DNA of 64,000 bases. Origin: Enterobacter asburiae. Its GTDB lineage: Bacteria > Pseudomonadota > Gammaproteobacteria > Enterobacterales > Enterobacteriaceae. The DNA is taken from NCBI GenBank assembly GCA_011754535.1, contig JAAQVN010000001.1, positions 1,984,001 through 2,048,000 on the forward strand. Reading direction: 5' to 3'. Below, piece by piece: positions 32,370-42,242 of this stretch. The position numbers were made by a program, and so were the translations under genes. A model generated the notes under the pieces. That model made no database searches, was not told the origin of the DNA, and was given only the letters and a program-made list of their open reading frames with translations. Numbering within the stretch: position 1 is the stretch's first letter; the number at the start of each line of letters is the position of its first letter.

Positions 32370-33394
32370 GCGGCCAGCCCTTTTGGCGTCAGGGCGTCAA
32401 TCTGGCTGCGCCACTGGCTCTGCTCCGGCTCGCCTTCGGTACGCTGGCCATAAAGCTGCGCGATTTGCGTGCCGTCGGCGGCAAACAGCTCCAGGCTGGT
32501 GACGTGGCCGTCTGCGGTTGGCTTGCGCGTCACCCAGCTCTCCGCGATGGTTTCTTCCAGCAGATGCAGCGTAAAGGCGGGATTAAAGATGTTCAGCCAG
32601 CCTTTCATCGGCACGACTTTCTGTACTGCACCGGTGAAGATCTGCACGCAGCCGCGGTTACCGACGAATACCATGATTTCGTTGCCGTCCTGACGTGCCG
32701 TTTCCAGCAGTTGTGCCAGCGCGCTATTCTCCACCTTACAGGCAAGATCGTCGCCCACCAGGCGAAACGCCTGCTGGCGGCTGAGATTGTGGCGTTTGAG
32801 CAGGCTGAAGAACTGATGCACATCAGTCATGGCGCGCCACTCCTTATCCACGAGAGCGGCATCCGCGTTTTCGGCGTGAGCCGGGGCATCCGCAGCGCCC
32901 AGCTCAAGCGGCGGATTATCGGCAAATATAAAGCGGGTCAGCACATCGCCCCAGGCGGCGAGGTCGGTGTTGTCCGTGGTATAGACCTTGAGCACCGCAT
33001 CGCCCTGGCGATCGAAGAACTGAATGCTCTGCCGCTCGCCGCGTGGGGTGGCTTCGCTGAGGTGAAACGCGCTCGCCCATTGGTTGAGGAACAGGCGAAG
33101 ATCCAGCGCGCGCGGGTTCAGCACCAGCCCGGCGTGGCCCTTCAGGTGCTGGTTGGTGAAGCTGCCAACCTGCTCGTGCACGGCATACTCGTTGCGGCAG
33201 ATGCATTTGGTTTCACCCACGGCTTCCAGCGCGCCCAGGATATCGCGGATGTCGCCGCGCAGGCGCCAGGCGTCATGGCCCACGCGCGCGAAGGTCAGCT
33301 CCGCCTCGCTGATGTTCATTAACCCTGCGATGTCTCGCGCGTACTTACCCGGATGTTCTTCTTTTAGCTCAAGCCAGCGTGTGTAGTGATTCAT
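32366..33394 (-). CDS. hmuS: haemin-degrading/transport factor HmuS
   Basis: 342-aa cytoplasmic haem-handling protein with two HemS-like repeats (about 15-165 and 200-330). Homologues bind haem and either transfer it or open the ring to release iron. ATG 33394 ([15 protein letters not shown]) follows AGAAGGATAAGACA; the frame continues upstream without homology. Second gene after the receptor. Confidence 0.92.
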   Translation of the reverse strand: MNHYTRWLELKEEHPGKYARDIAGLMNISEAELTFARVGHDAWRLRGDIRDILGALEAVGETKCICRNEYAVHEQVGSFTNQHLKGHAGLVLNPRALDLRLFLNQWASAFHLSEATPRGERQSIQFFDRQGDAVLKVYTTDNTDLAAWGDVLTRFIFADNPPLELGAADAPAHAENADAALVDKEWRAMTDVHQFFSLLKRHNLSRQQAFRLVGDDLACKVENSALAQLLETARQDGNEIMVFVGNRGCVQIFTGAVQKVVPMKGWLNIFNPAFTLHLLEETIAESWVTRKPTADGHVTSLELFAADGTQIAQLYGQRTEGEPEQSQWRSQIDALTPKGLAA

Positions 33395-33429
33395 TGTCTT
33401 ATCCTTCTGAAGAGTGGCCCCGAAGGGAA

Positions 33430-35412
33430 TTACCACTGATAGCTTACGAAAATCTTGCCGTTACGCCCGTCCTGCGGAATGCCCTGAGGTGACCAGTACG
33501 CTTTGTCAAAGGCGTTGCCCAGCACCAGCGTGGTGGTGACGCCCTTGAGCTTCTCCTGGCCCTTATAGCTGACGTAAAAATCGTTGACCGCATAGCCCGG
33601 CTGCTTGCTGTAGCTGCTGCTGACGTGAGTTGAGCGATCGGCAAAAGTGCCGATCCAGCCGACGGAGAACCCGCTTTGCGCCACCGGAACGTCCAGCCTG
33701 CTGGTGACGGTGTCCGGGTTGATGCTGGAGATGTACTCCCCGGTATTGGTATCTTTCCCGCGCGTGCGGTTATAGGCCACGTCAAGGTTAAACAGATCGG
33801 CCGAATATTTTGCCATTACGTCCCAGCCCCATATTTTGGCGTCTGGAACGTTGTACGACATGGTGGTCGCCGCGGCGAAGTTGACGGTGGTGGAGATGTA
33901 GTCTTTCGCTTTGGTATCGAAATAGCTGGCCTTGAACTCCAGCGCATCGTTGGCGAGCATCAGATCGTCAAAGCGCAGGCCAAAACCAAACTCCTGCGTT
34001 TCGTTGGTTTCCGGGCGCAGGTTCGGGTTAGGCACCCAGTAGTTGGTGTAGAACCGGCCGATGGAGAAGTGTTTAGCGTCGTTATACATTTCACCCATGG
34101 TAGGCGCGCGGAAGGCCTGCGCGTAAGAGCCGAACAGCATCAGCCAGTCGGTGGGGCTGACGGTTAACCCCGCCCGGGAAGACCACTTATCGGCATTGAC
34201 GTCATCGTAGCCATCGCTGCTGCCGCGATAGTTGTCATAGCGCGTGCCGCCCAGAAGGGTAACGGGCAGATCGCGCAGGGTGATCTCATCCTGCAGCCAG
34301 CCGGAGCTAAAGTCGATTTTCGCCTCCGGGAAGCCGGTCGTGGCACCGCCCGGACGCTGCTCCTGGCGATAGTATTCTCCGCCGTAGGTCAGAAGGTGAG
34401 ATGCAAAGGAGTCGCTGAACAGGCGGGAACGGTTTTCCACCTTGCCGCCTTTGGTGGTCTGCTTGCGGAACTCGCCGGTGCTGTCGATGTTCTGGGCATT
34501 AATGCGCGCTTCAGACCAGTAAACCTTCGCATCGGCGTTCAGCCAGTCGTACCCTTCCGGCGCAATGCGGTAGCCAACCTGCGCATCTCGCTGGATGGTG
34601 GAGCGGTCGGTCATCGGGTTGCTGCTGTTGGCATCTGATGTTTGCGGGTTTTTCGGCTCCTGTGCGGCGTTGTTGTAGTAGCGCAGGGCGCCACTCAACG
34701 TCTGAGCCGGGTCGATTTTCCAGCTGCCTTTCGCCAGCATGTTATTAATGGATTCGTCGTTCGGCGCCGTTGCACCGTCGCTCTGGCGGATATCATCGCG
34801 GTCGCGGCTGGACCACGACACCAGGCCGTCCAGGGTATCGGTGCGGCCATAGGCGCTGGCCCCCAGGCCTAGGCTGTGGTCACCCGTTGCACCGGTACCA
34901 AACACGCGATAACCGCTGTTTTTACCCGGCTCCAGCAGGTCTTTGGCGTCGACGGTGTCATAGGAAATCACGCCGCCCAGCGCGCCGCTGCCGTAGAGCA
35001 AGGCCGACGGGCCGCGCACCACCTCGATACGTTTGATGAGCGCGGGATCGAGGAAGGTGCTGTTCAGGTGGCCGGTATCGGTTCCCTGGCGCACACCGTC
35101 AACCAGTACCAACACGCCGCGACGGTCGTAGCCGCGCAGGTTAACGTCCTGACCGTTGGTGCGGCCGGTGCCGTCAAGCGTCAGGCCGGGGACGTTGCGC
35201 AGCAGATCGGCGGCAGAGCTGGCGGTCTGTTTTTCCGGGGCGGTGGCGTCAATCACGCTCACCATCATCGGGGCTTCGAAGGCGCTACGGGCGTTGCCTG
35301 TGGCGGTGACGGTTATTTCATCTGCGGCAGCAAACGCGACGCCCGGCAGGGTGCTGACAATCGCCAGCGCCAGAAGGGACGGGCGTAAACGTGCGGTGTG
35401 CAGGTGTGGCAT
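33430..35412 (-). CDS. hmuR: TonB-dependent haem/haemoglobin receptor
   Basis: 660-aa outer-membrane receptor. Signal peptide residues 1-28 ending VAFAAA, TonB box DEITVTATG at about 31-39, plug domain with LRNVPGLTLDGTGRTNGQDVNLRGYDRRGV, and a 22-strand barrel ending in VSYQW. The FRAP...NPNL signature of haem receptors is intact (FRAPTMGEMY then WVPNPNLRPE, about residues 435-470). Confidence 0.95.
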   Translation of the reverse strand: MPHLHTARLRPSLLALAIVSTLPGVAFAAADEITVTATGNARSAFEAPMMVSVIDATAPEKQTASSAADLLRNVPGLTLDGTGRTNGQDVNLRGYDRRGVLVLVDGVRQGTDTGHLNSTFLDPALIKRIEVVRGPSALLYGSGALGGVISYDTVDAKDLLEPGKNSGYRVFGTGATGDHSLGLGASAYGRTDTLDGLVSWSSRDRDDIRQSDGATAPNDESINNMLAKGSWKIDPAQTLSGALRYYNNAAQEPKNPQTSDANSSNPMTDRSTIQRDAQVGYRIAPEGYDWLNADAKVYWSEARINAQNIDSTGEFRKQTTKGGKVENRSRLFSDSFASHLLTYGGEYYRQEQRPGGATTGFPEAKIDFSSGWLQDEITLRDLPVTLLGGTRYDNYRGSSDGYDDVNADKWSSRAGLTVSPTDWLMLFGSYAQAFRAPTMGEMYNDAKHFSIGRFYTNYWVPNPNLRPETNETQEFGFGLRFDDLMLANDALEFKASYFDTKAKDYISTTVNFAAATTMSYNVPDAKIWGWDVMAKYSADLFNLDVAYNRTRGKDTNTGEYISSINPDTVTSRLDVPVAQSGFSVGWIGTFADRSTHVSSSYSKQPGYAVNDFYVSYKGQEKLKGVTTTLVLGNAFDKAYWSPQGIPQDGRNGKIFVSYQW

Positions 35413-35484
35413 AGCAACTCTCCATAAAGTATCGAAAGCGCTGGCTGCCTGGGGATGACCTGGGTGGCTGGCGAAGGTTTTAGT

Positions 35485-35676
35485 TTATTTTGTGAGGATC
35501 AATTTTCCGGCATTCGTCTGGCGCAGCAGGTAGTGCTGGCCGTCATGCTCGATAATCACCCGGCCCTCATCACCCAGCAGAGTTTTGCTGTCGATGCGGC
35601 GATCGCCAGGGGCCGGGGACGGTGCTGTGTGTGTTTTTGCTGGCGTTGCCGCGCTGTTATCCGTAGGTGACATCAT
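35485..35676 (-). CDS. hemP: haemin uptake protein HemP
   Basis: 63-aa protein of the HemP family, with the conserved C-terminal half [19 protein letters not shown] then [16 protein letters not shown]. coli K-12 YdiE is the same family and also lies beside aroH. Start could be ATG 35676 or 35673; TTG 35691 is in frame. No clear ribosome-binding site. It heads the haem locus behind a strong Fur box; the role in other bacteria is haem uptake or receptor expression. Confidence 0.87.
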   Translation of the reverse strand: MMSPTDNSAATPAKTHTAPSPAPGDRRIDSKTLLGDEGRVIIEHDGQHYLLRQTNAGKLILTK

Positions 35677-35698
35677 GTTTATAAATAACAATCAATGT

Positions 35699-35717
35699 AA
35701 CAATGATAATCATTATC
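35699..35717. promoter_or_regulatory. Fur box of hemP-hmuRSTUV
   Basis: On the minus strand GATAATGATTATCATTGTT matches 16 of 19 bases of the Fur consensus GATAATGATAATCATTATC. It is 23 bp upstream of the hemP start, so iron repression of the haem locus is expected. Confidence 0.92.
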
Positions 35718-35811
35718 AATAAACTGCAAATTCACGGCAAGCGTTTTTGTGAAAATTGTGTGACGGGATCAAATTCAGGGGGCGAGGTGCGGCCTGATTC
35801 CCTCACCCCAA

Positions 35812-35832
35812 CCCTCTCCCTAAGGGAGAGGG
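35812..35832. repeat. dispersed palindrome of the CCCTCTCCC type
   Basis: CCCTCTCCC, TAA, GGGAGAGGG: perfect 9-bp arms downstream of aroH. This short element is common between enterobacterial genes. No T-tract, so termination is uncertain. Confidence 0.7.
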
Positions 35833-35857
35833 AGAAGGGCGCCACCCGACAATAACA

Positions 35858-36904
35858 TCAGAAGCGAGAATCAACCGCAGCTGCCAGCTTCTCCAGCAGC
35901 AGCTCGCTGTCTTCCCAGCTCAGGCACGGATCGGTGATCGACTGGCCGTACACCATCTGCTGGCCGGCAATGATTTTCTGCGTGCCTTCCTTGATGAAGC
36001 TTTCGGCCATAATCCCGGCAACGGCAGTCGAGCCGCTGCGGATCTGCTGACAGATCTCATCGCAGACGTCCAGCTGGCGGCGATGCTGCTTCTGGCAGTT
36101 GCCGTGGCTGAAATCCACCACCAGGTGTTCCGGCAGGTCGAACTCGGCCAGCGTTTCACAGGCCGCCGCAATATCTTCTGCATGGTAATTGGGCTTCTTC
36201 CCGCCGCGCATAATGATATGCCCGTACGGGTTACCGCTGGTCTGGTAGATGGTCATATGACCGCTTTTGTCCGGCGACAGGAACATGTGGCTGGCACGCG
36301 AGGCGCGGATCGCATCTACCGCGATACGGGTATTGCCGTCGGTCCCGTTTTTAAAGCCGACCGGACAGGAGAGGGCGGAGGCCATCTCGCGGTGGATCTG
36401 GCTTTCGGTGGTCCGCGCGCCAATCGCGCCCCAGCTGATCAGATCGGCGATAAACTGCCCGGTCACCATATCGAGAAATTCGGTGGCCGTCGGCACGCCC
36501 AGCTCGTTGACCTGCAACAGCAGCTTGCGCGCCAGTTCGATGCCGTGGTTCACGCGATAGCTGCCGTTAAGGTCAGGGTCGGAAATCAGCCCTTTCCAGC
36601 CCACCACGGTACGCGGTTTTTCAAAGTAGGTGCGCATCACAATCTCAAGGCGATGCTGGTATTTATCCCGCAGCCCCTGAAGGCGTTTTGCATAGTCCAT
36701 TGCCGCATCCAAATCGTGGATGGAGCAGGGGCCAATCACCACCAGAAGACGCCTGTCTTCACCATTGAGGATTTTTTCAATGCGGCGGCGGGAGGCCGTC
36801 ACATGTTCCGCGACCGTGGCGGAAACGGGGTGCCGCTCGGCCAGTTCAGCCGGGGTGACCAGGCTGTCTATGCGCGCCGTGCGGAGTTCATCGGTTTTAT
36901 TCAT
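35858..36904 (-). CDS. aroH: DAHP synthase, tryptophan-sensitive isozyme
   Basis: 348-aa 3-deoxy-7-phosphoheptulonate synthase that joins phosphoenolpyruvate and erythrose-4-phosphate, the first step to aromatic amino acids. Class I motifs GPCSIHD (about 58), KPRTVVGWKG (about 96), SPDKSGHMT and VDFSHGNCQKQHRRQ are present. The N-terminus MNKTDELRTARIDSLVTPAEL and an upstream TrpR operator identify it as AroH rather than AroG or AroF. Confidence 0.94.
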   Translation of the reverse strand: MNKTDELRTARIDSLVTPAELAERHPVSATVAEHVTASRRRIEKILNGEDRRLLVVIGPCSIHDLDAAMDYAKRLQGLRDKYQHRLEIVMRTYFEKPRTVVGWKGLISDPDLNGSYRVNHGIELARKLLLQVNELGVPTATEFLDMVTGQFIADLISWGAIGARTTESQIHREMASALSCPVGFKNGTDGNTRIAVDAIRASRASHMFLSPDKSGHMTIYQTSGNPYGHIIMRGGKKPNYHAEDIAAACETLAEFDLPEHLVVDFSHGNCQKQHRRQLDVCDEICQQIRSGSTAVAGIMAESFIKEGTQKIIAGQQMVYGQSITDPCLSWEDSELLLEKLAAAVDSRF

Positions 36905-37042
36905 GACTTGTCTCAGAAAATTTTTGCTTCATCGGCAGACTACCGGGAAGTGATGGGCATCACATTAAACCAATCCCTGCTGATTTCAAGTTCGGGGCGA
37001 CACCGCCCCGCTGTTGAAATGGATGATACATGAATCCGAGCT

Positions 37043-37066
37043 AATGTACTAGCTTGTTAGTACATT
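37043..37066. promoter_or_regulatory. TrpR operator of aroH
   Basis: AATGTACTA, GCTTGT, TAGTACATT: a perfect 9-bp dyad with the GTACTAG-like core of Trp repressor sites and close to the E. coli aroH operator. It overlaps the ppsR stop codon and lies about 140 bp upstream of aroH. Confidence 0.87.
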
Positions 37067-37890
37067 CGGCGGTTAAGTCCCATGATGTCGAGAATTTTGG
37101 TGGCGATCTCTTCAACCGAATAGTTGGTGCTGTTCAGCCACGGGATCTGGTTTTTGCGGTACAGCGCCTCTACTTCGGAAACCTCCATGCGGCACTGGCG
37201 CATCGAGGCGTAGCGGCTGTTCTCGCGGCGCTCTTCGCGGATCGCCGCCAGGCGTTCCGGGTTAATCGTCAGGCCGAACAGCTTGTGCTGCAGCGGCTTA
37301 AGAGCAGCGGGCAGCACCAGGTTATCCATGTCATCAGCGATAAACGGGTAGTTTGCGGCGCGGATGCCGAACTGCATCGCCAGATAGAGGCTGGTTGGCG
37401 TTTTGCCGCAGCGCGACACCCCGAGCAAAATCACCTGGGCCTGGTCGAGATTGCGCAGCGAAATCCCGTCGTCGTGCGCCAGGGTGTAGTCGATGGCGGC
37501 GATACGCGCATCGTATTTGGTCAGGTTGCCGGGGTTCAGCCCGTGGGTGCGGTGCGCGATAGGCGTCGGGTCAAGCTTCAGTTCGCTCTGGAGCGGAGCC
37601 ACCAGCGCCTGCACGATATCCTGGCAGAAGCCCTCACTTTGCAGAATGATGTGGCGAATTTCGGGAATCACGATGGAGTAGAACACCAGCGGGCGCACGC
37701 CGGTCTGCTGGTAGATGGCATCGATCTGATCCTTCACCGCTTTGGCGCGACTCTCATTTTCCACAAACGGCAGCGTGATGCTGTTGATCGAAACGGGGAA
37801 TTGCGACATCACCGCGTGGCCCAGCACCTCGGCGGTGATCGCCGTACCATCAGAAATATAAAAAACGTGACGATCGACAGCATTATCCAT
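37057..37890 (-). CDS. ppsR: PEP synthetase regulatory protein (kinase/pyrophosphorylase)
   Basis: 277-aa bifunctional regulator that inactivates PpsA by ADP-dependent threonine phosphorylation and reactivates it by Pi-dependent dephosphorylation. The P-loop-like [11 protein letters not shown] is at about residues 153-163. ATG 37890 gives [17 protein letters not shown] as in E. coli; an ATG seven codons upstream is unsupported. Divergent from its target gene ppsA. Confidence 0.95.
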   Translation of the reverse strand: MDNAVDRHVFYISDGTAITAEVLGHAVMSQFPVSINSITLPFVENESRAKAVKDQIDAIYQQTGVRPLVFYSIVIPEIRHIILQSEGFCQDIVQALVAPLQSELKLDPTPIAHRTHGLNPGNLTKYDARIAAIDYTLAHDDGISLRNLDQAQVILLGVSRCGKTPTSLYLAMQFGIRAANYPFIADDMDNLVLPAALKPLQHKLFGLTINPERLAAIREERRENSRYASMRQCRMEVSEVEALYRKNQIPWLNSTNYSVEEIATKILDIMGLNRRMY

Positions 37891-38225
37891 TTTACCCACC
37901 CTGAATATCATACGTAATTGTCTGAAAGCATAAATTAAAAAAGGTAATTACACAGCAAAGAACTTATCCTAATTATAAATGAAACGCTGTTTTTGATTTT
38001 CCTGAAAAGCGGATTTCATTTTTCAAATAGCGACTTTATTTTTGGGGTTTCTGGCTGAATATAAAGGAATCATCGGGTTATTGGCTGGTGGGAAACTATC
38101 CGAAAAGTTGAAAATTTAAATTGCTTACACGATTCACCGTTTTTTTAGCGCAAATAATTATGCCAGTATAAATACGTAGTCAGGTGTTACTTACTCCGAT
38201 CAAATATCACAAAAGGATTGTTTCG
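37891..38225. promoter_or_regulatory. ppsR/ppsA divergent promoter region with candidate Cra site
   Basis: 335 bp without a gene. GCTTACACGATTCACC at 38123-38138 agrees with the Cra (FruR) consensus GCTGAAWCGWTTCAGC at 13 of 16 positions; E. coli ppsA is a known Cra-activated gene. The rest is AT-rich promoter sequence. Confidence 0.55.
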
Positions 38226-40604
38226 ATGTCCAACAATGGCTCGTCACCGCTGGTGCTTTGGTATAACCAACTCGGCATGAATGATGTAGACAGAGTTGGG
38301 GGCAAAAATGCCTCCCTGGGTGAAATGATTACAAATCTGTCCGGTATGGGTGTCTCCGTACCAAACGGGTTTGCCACGACCGCCGACGCGTTTAACCTGT
38401 TTTTAGACCAGAGCGGTGTAAACCAGCGCATTTACGACCTGCTGGATAAAACGGATATTGATGACGTCACCGAGCTTGCAAAAGCCGGGGCGCAGATCCG
38501 CCAGTGGATCATCGACACACCTTTCCAGCCGGAACTGGAAAAAGCCATCCACGACGCCTACAACCAGCTCTCCGCTGACGATGCGCAGGCTTCCTTTGCC
38601 GTGCGTTCTTCCGCGACCGCAGAAGACATGCCGGACGCCTCGTTTGCCGGACAGCAGGAAACTTTCCTGAACGTTCAGGGCTACGATGCCGTGCTGGTGG
38701 CGGTGAAGCACGTGTTTGCCTCCCTGTTCAACGACCGCGCCATCTCCTATCGCGTGCACCAGGGCTACGACCATCGCGGCGTGGCGCTCTCCGCGGGCGT
38801 GCAGCGTATGGTGCGCTCCGACGTTGGCTCCTCCGGCGTGATGTTCTCCATTGATACCGAATCCGGCTTCGACCAGGTGGTGTTCATCACCTCCGCGTGG
38901 GGTCTGGGTGAGATGGTGGTGCAGGGCGCGGTTAACCCTGACGAGTTCTACGTCCACAAGCCTACGCTGGCCGCTGGCCGTCCGGCGGTGGTGCGCCGCA
39001 CCATGGGCTCGAAAAAAATCCGCATGATCTATGCCCCGACCCAGGAGCATGGCAAGCAGGTTAAAATTGAAGATGTACCGCAGGAGCAGCGCGACCGCTT
39101 CTCCCTGACCGACGCCGAAGTGCAGGAACTGGCGAAGCAGGCGGTGCAGATAGAAAAACACTACGGCCGTCCGATGGACATCGAATGGGCGAAAGACGGG
39201 AACACCGGCAAGCTCTTCATCGTTCAGGCGCGCCCGGAAACCGTCCGCTCACGCGGTCAGGTGATGGAGCGTTATACGCTGCACGCGCAGGGTAAAATCG
39301 TGGCGGAAGGCCGTGCCATCGGTCACCGCATCGGTGCCGGCCCGGTCAAAGTGATCCACGACATCAGCGAGATGAACCGCATTGAGCCAGGCGACGTGCT
39401 GGTGACCGATATGACCGACCCGGACTGGGAACCGATCATGAAGAAAGCCGCGGCCATCGTCACCAACCGCGGCGGTCGTACCTGTCACGCGGCGATCATT
39501 GCCCGCGAGCTGGGTATTCCTGCGGTTGTCGGCTGCGGTGATGCCACCGAGCGCATGAAGGACGGGCAGAACGTGACCGTCTCCTGTGCCGAAGGCGATA
39601 CCGGCTACGTGTATGCCGATATTCTCGACTTCAGCGTGAAGAGCTCCAGCGTGGATACCATGCCGGACCTGCCGCTGAAGATCATGATGAATGTCGGCAA
39701 TCCGGACCGTGCGTTTGACTTCGCCTGCCTGCCGAACGAAGGCGTTGGCCTGGCGCGTCTGGAGTTCATCATCAACCGTATGATCGGCGTTCACCCGCGC
39801 GCGCTGCTGGAGTTTGACGATCAGGATCCGAAGCTGCAGAACGAAATCCGCGAGATGATGAAAGGCTACGACTCGCCGAAAGAGTTCTACGTCGGCCGTC
39901 TGACCGAAGGGATCGCCACGCTGGGCGCAGCGTTCTACCCGAAACGCGTGATTGTGCGTCTGTCTGACTTCAAGTCAAACGAATACGCCAACCTGGTGGG
40001 CGGCGAGCGCTACGAGCCGGAAGAAGAGAACCCGATGCTGGGCTTCCGCGGCGCCGGACGCTACGTGTCCGACAGCTTCCGCGACTGCTTCGCGCTGGAG
40101 TGTGAGGCGGTGAAACGCGTGCGCAACGACATGGGGCTGACCAACGTCGAAATCATGATCCCGTTCGTGCGTACCGTGGATCAGGCGAAAGCGGTGGTGG
40201 ACGAGCTGGCGCGTCAGGGGCTGAAGCGCGGTGAAAACGGGCTGAAGATCATCATGATGTGCGAGATCCCGTCCAACGCCCTGCTGGCCGAGCAGTTCCT
40301 GGAGCACTTCGACGGCTTCTCTATCGGCTCGAACGACATGACGCAGCTGACGCTGGGCCTGGACCGCGACTCCGGCGTGGTTTCCGAGCTGTTTGACGAG
40401 CGTAACGAGGCGGTGAAAGCGCTGCTCTCCATGTCCATCCGCGCGGCGAAGAAGCAGGGTAAATACGTCGGCATTTGTGGTCAGGGTCCATCTGACCATG
40501 AAGACTTTGCCGCCTGGCTGATGGAGGAGGGGATCGATAGCCTGTCCCTGAACCCGGACACCGTGGTGCAAACCTGGCTGAGCCTGGCAGAACTGAACAA
40601 GTAA
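38226..40604 (+). CDS. ppsA: phosphoenolpyruvate synthase
   Basis: 792-aa gluconeogenic enzyme converting pyruvate and ATP to phosphoenolpyruvate, AMP and Pi. N-terminal ATP-binding domain ([27 protein letters not shown], about 117), the phosphohistidine domain with the carrier His in [13 protein letters not shown] (about 421) and the C-terminal PEP/pyruvate-binding barrel ([17 protein letters not shown], about 704; GICGQGPSD). ATG 38226 matches E. coli PpsA and follows AAAGGATTGTTTCG. Confidence 0.97.
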   Translation: MSNNGSSPLVLWYNQLGMNDVDRVGGKNASLGEMITNLSGMGVSVPNGFATTADAFNLFLDQSGVNQRIYDLLDKTDIDDVTELAKAGAQIRQWIIDTPFQPELEKAIHDAYNQLSADDAQASFAVRSSATAEDMPDASFAGQQETFLNVQGYDAVLVAVKHVFASLFNDRAISYRVHQGYDHRGVALSAGVQRMVRSDVGSSGVMFSIDTESGFDQVVFITSAWGLGEMVVQGAVNPDEFYVHKPTLAAGRPAVVRRTMGSKKIRMIYAPTQEHGKQVKIEDVPQEQRDRFSLTDAEVQELAKQAVQIEKHYGRPMDIEWAKDGNTGKLFIVQARPETVRSRGQVMERYTLHAQGKIVAEGRAIGHRIGAGPVKVIHDISEMNRIEPGDVLVTDMTDPDWEPIMKKAAAIVTNRGGRTCHAAIIARELGIPAVVGCGDATERMKDGQNVTVSCAEGDTGYVYADILDFSVKSSSVDTMPDLPLKIMMNVGNPDRAFDFACLPNEGVGLARLEFIINRMIGVHPRALLEFDDQDPKLQNEIREMMKGYDSPKEFYVGRLTEGIATLGAAFYPKRVIVRLSDFKSNEYANLVGGERYEPEEENPMLGFRGAGRYVSDSFRDCFALECEAVKRVRNDMGLTNVEIMIPFVRTVDQAKAVVDELARQGLKRGENGLKIIMMCEIPSNALLAEQFLEHFDGFSIGSNDMTQLTLGLDRDSGVVSELFDERNEAVKALLSMSIRAAKKQGKYVGICGQGPSDHEDFAAWLMEEGIDSLSLNPDTVVQTWLSLAELNK

Positions 40605-40620
40605 CGACATCACGATCGGA

Positions 40621-40653
40621 AAAAGGCGAGGATATTATTCCTCGCCTTTTTTA
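40621..40653 (+). terminator. ppsA terminator
   Basis: AAAAAGGCGAGG, loop ATATTATT, CCTCGCCTTTTTT, 17 bases after the ppsA stop. Confidence 0.92.
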
Positions 40654-40709
40654 TTTCACCGCTAATTTGCTCCCCATCACAAATAAACTAAAAAACCAAA
40701 TATCATAAT

Positions 40710-40729
40710 TTGTCTGTTAATTAAGACAA
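40710..40729. promoter_or_regulatory. dyad upstream of the GPH-GH3 operon
   Basis: TTGTCT-N8-AGACAA, a perfect 6-bp dyad in AT-rich sequence 110 bp before the transporter gene. An operator is plausible; no cognate regulator is adjacent. Confidence 0.35.
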
Positions 40730-40838
40730 TTGTTAGTGCGCAAAGCGTTGCTAATACTTGAGCCTTACTGCGCATTTCCCTTCGGAAGATGCGCAACTGG
40801 TTGAAATACGTTTTAACCTGATAAAAAGGCAAATAACA

Positions 40839-42239
40839 ATGACACTTTCCTCTGTATTGCGTACCAAAGATAAAATAGGTTATGGCTTAGGCGATATGGC
40901 CAGCGCGCTGGTCTGGCAAACGGCCACGTTATTTCTTGCTTATTTCTATACCGACGTTTTCGGTTTACCCGCTGCCATTATGGGCACCATGTTTTTAGTG
41001 GTGCGCGTGGTCGATGCGTTTGTCGACCCGTGCATTGGCGCGCTGGTTGACCGCACGCAGACGCGTCACGGCCGTTTCCGTCCCTGGCTGCTGTGGTTTG
41101 CTATTCCCTTTGGTGTAAGTTGCCTTATCACCTTCTACGTACCGGACGTCGGGCCGACGGCAAAAATTGTTTATGCCTGCGCGACCTACGCGATTTTAAG
41201 TCTGATTTACTCCGCCATTAACGTGCCTTACTGCGCCATGCCGGGGGCGCTGACGCTGGATCCGCGCGAGCGCCACTCCCTGCAGTCCTGGCGTTTTGGC
41301 CTGTCGTTTATCGGCGGGCTGATCGTAACGGTTATCGCCTTGCCGCTGGTCTCATTGTTAGGACAGGGCAACGTGCAGAAAGGCTATTTCTACGCCATGA
41401 GCCTGATGGGGCTGCTGGGGATTGTGCTTTTTTTCTGCTGTTTCCTGATGACCCGCGAGCGTTATTCCCCACGCAATGATACCTCCGGCTCCATGCTAAC
41501 CGATTTAAAACTGCTGGCCGGGAACAGCCAGTGGCGTATTGTCTTCCTGTTTAATATTTTGCTGTTAACGGCGGTGGTGACGCGCGGCTCTGCCACCATG
41601 TATTACGTCAACTATGTGCTGTTGCGCCCGGAGCTGGTTTTTGCCTTTATTGTTTCCGGCATGGTGGCCTCCTTAAGCGGCGCATTATTATCTGAACGGC
41701 TGCTGGGGAAATTTGACCGCGTCCGCGCCTATCAGTGGACGATTATTTCCTTCGTCATCTTCGGCGCGCTGATTTTCTTCCTGCCGCCTTCTCAGGTGTG
41801 GCTGATTTTTGGCCTCAACATTGTCTTTAGCTTTGTACAAAACCTCACCACGCCGCTGCAGTGGACCATGTTCTCAGATGTGGTCGACTACGAAGAGCAC
41901 CGCAGCGGCCGCCGTCTGGACGGGCTGGTCTTCTCCACCGCGCTGTTTGCCATCAAGTTTGGGCTGGCGCTGGGCGGGGCGGTGGTCGGCTGGGTGCTCG
42001 GCATGGTGGATTACGCCCCGGGCCAGGCAGCCCAGGCGCCGCACGTGCTCTCCACCATCAACGCGCTGTTCACCCTTATTCCGTGCGCGCTGTTCCTTTG
42101 CATGGTGGCGCTGCTTTCCATCTACAAGCTCAACAGCCGGCTGGTGGATTCCATCGCCCGGGAACTGGCGAGCAAGCGTGAGGTAAGACCCGACGCGGGG
42201 CAGCTCAGCCCGGCAACCCCTTCCGCACTACAGGAGTAA
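40839..42239 (+). CDS. GPH-family glycoside:cation symporter
   Basis: 466-aa major-facilitator-type transporter of the glycoside-pentoside-hexuronide family (MelB/UidB/YicJ-like) with about 12 transmembrane helices. Family features are KIGYGLGDMASALVWQ at the start, DPCIGALVDRTQTRHGRFRPWLL (about 66) and the C-terminal half segment MFSDVVDYEEHRSGRR (about 345). ATG 40839 follows AAGGCAAATAACA. Three bases separate it from the GH3 gene, so the pair likely takes up and hydrolyses one glycoside. Substrate unknown; xylosides or glucosides are plausible. Confidence 0.87.
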   Translation: MTLSSVLRTKDKIGYGLGDMASALVWQTATLFLAYFYTDVFGLPAAIMGTMFLVVRVVDAFVDPCIGALVDRTQTRHGRFRPWLLWFAIPFGVSCLITFYVPDVGPTAKIVYACATYAILSLIYSAINVPYCAMPGALTLDPRERHSLQSWRFGLSFIGGLIVTVIALPLVSLLGQGNVQKGYFYAMSLMGLLGIVLFFCCFLMTRERYSPRNDTSGSMLTDLKLLAGNSQWRIVFLFNILLLTAVVTRGSATMYYVNYVLLRPELVFAFIVSGMVASLSGALLSERLLGKFDRVRAYQWTIISFVIFGALIFFLPPSQVWLIFGLNIVFSFVQNLTTPLQWTMFSDVVDYEEHRSGRRLDGLVFSTALFAIKFGLALGGAVVGWVLGMVDYAPGQAAQAPHVLSTINALFTLIPCALFLCMVALLSIYKLNSRLVDSIARELASKREVRPDAGQLSPATPSALQE

Positions 42240-42242
42240 AAT

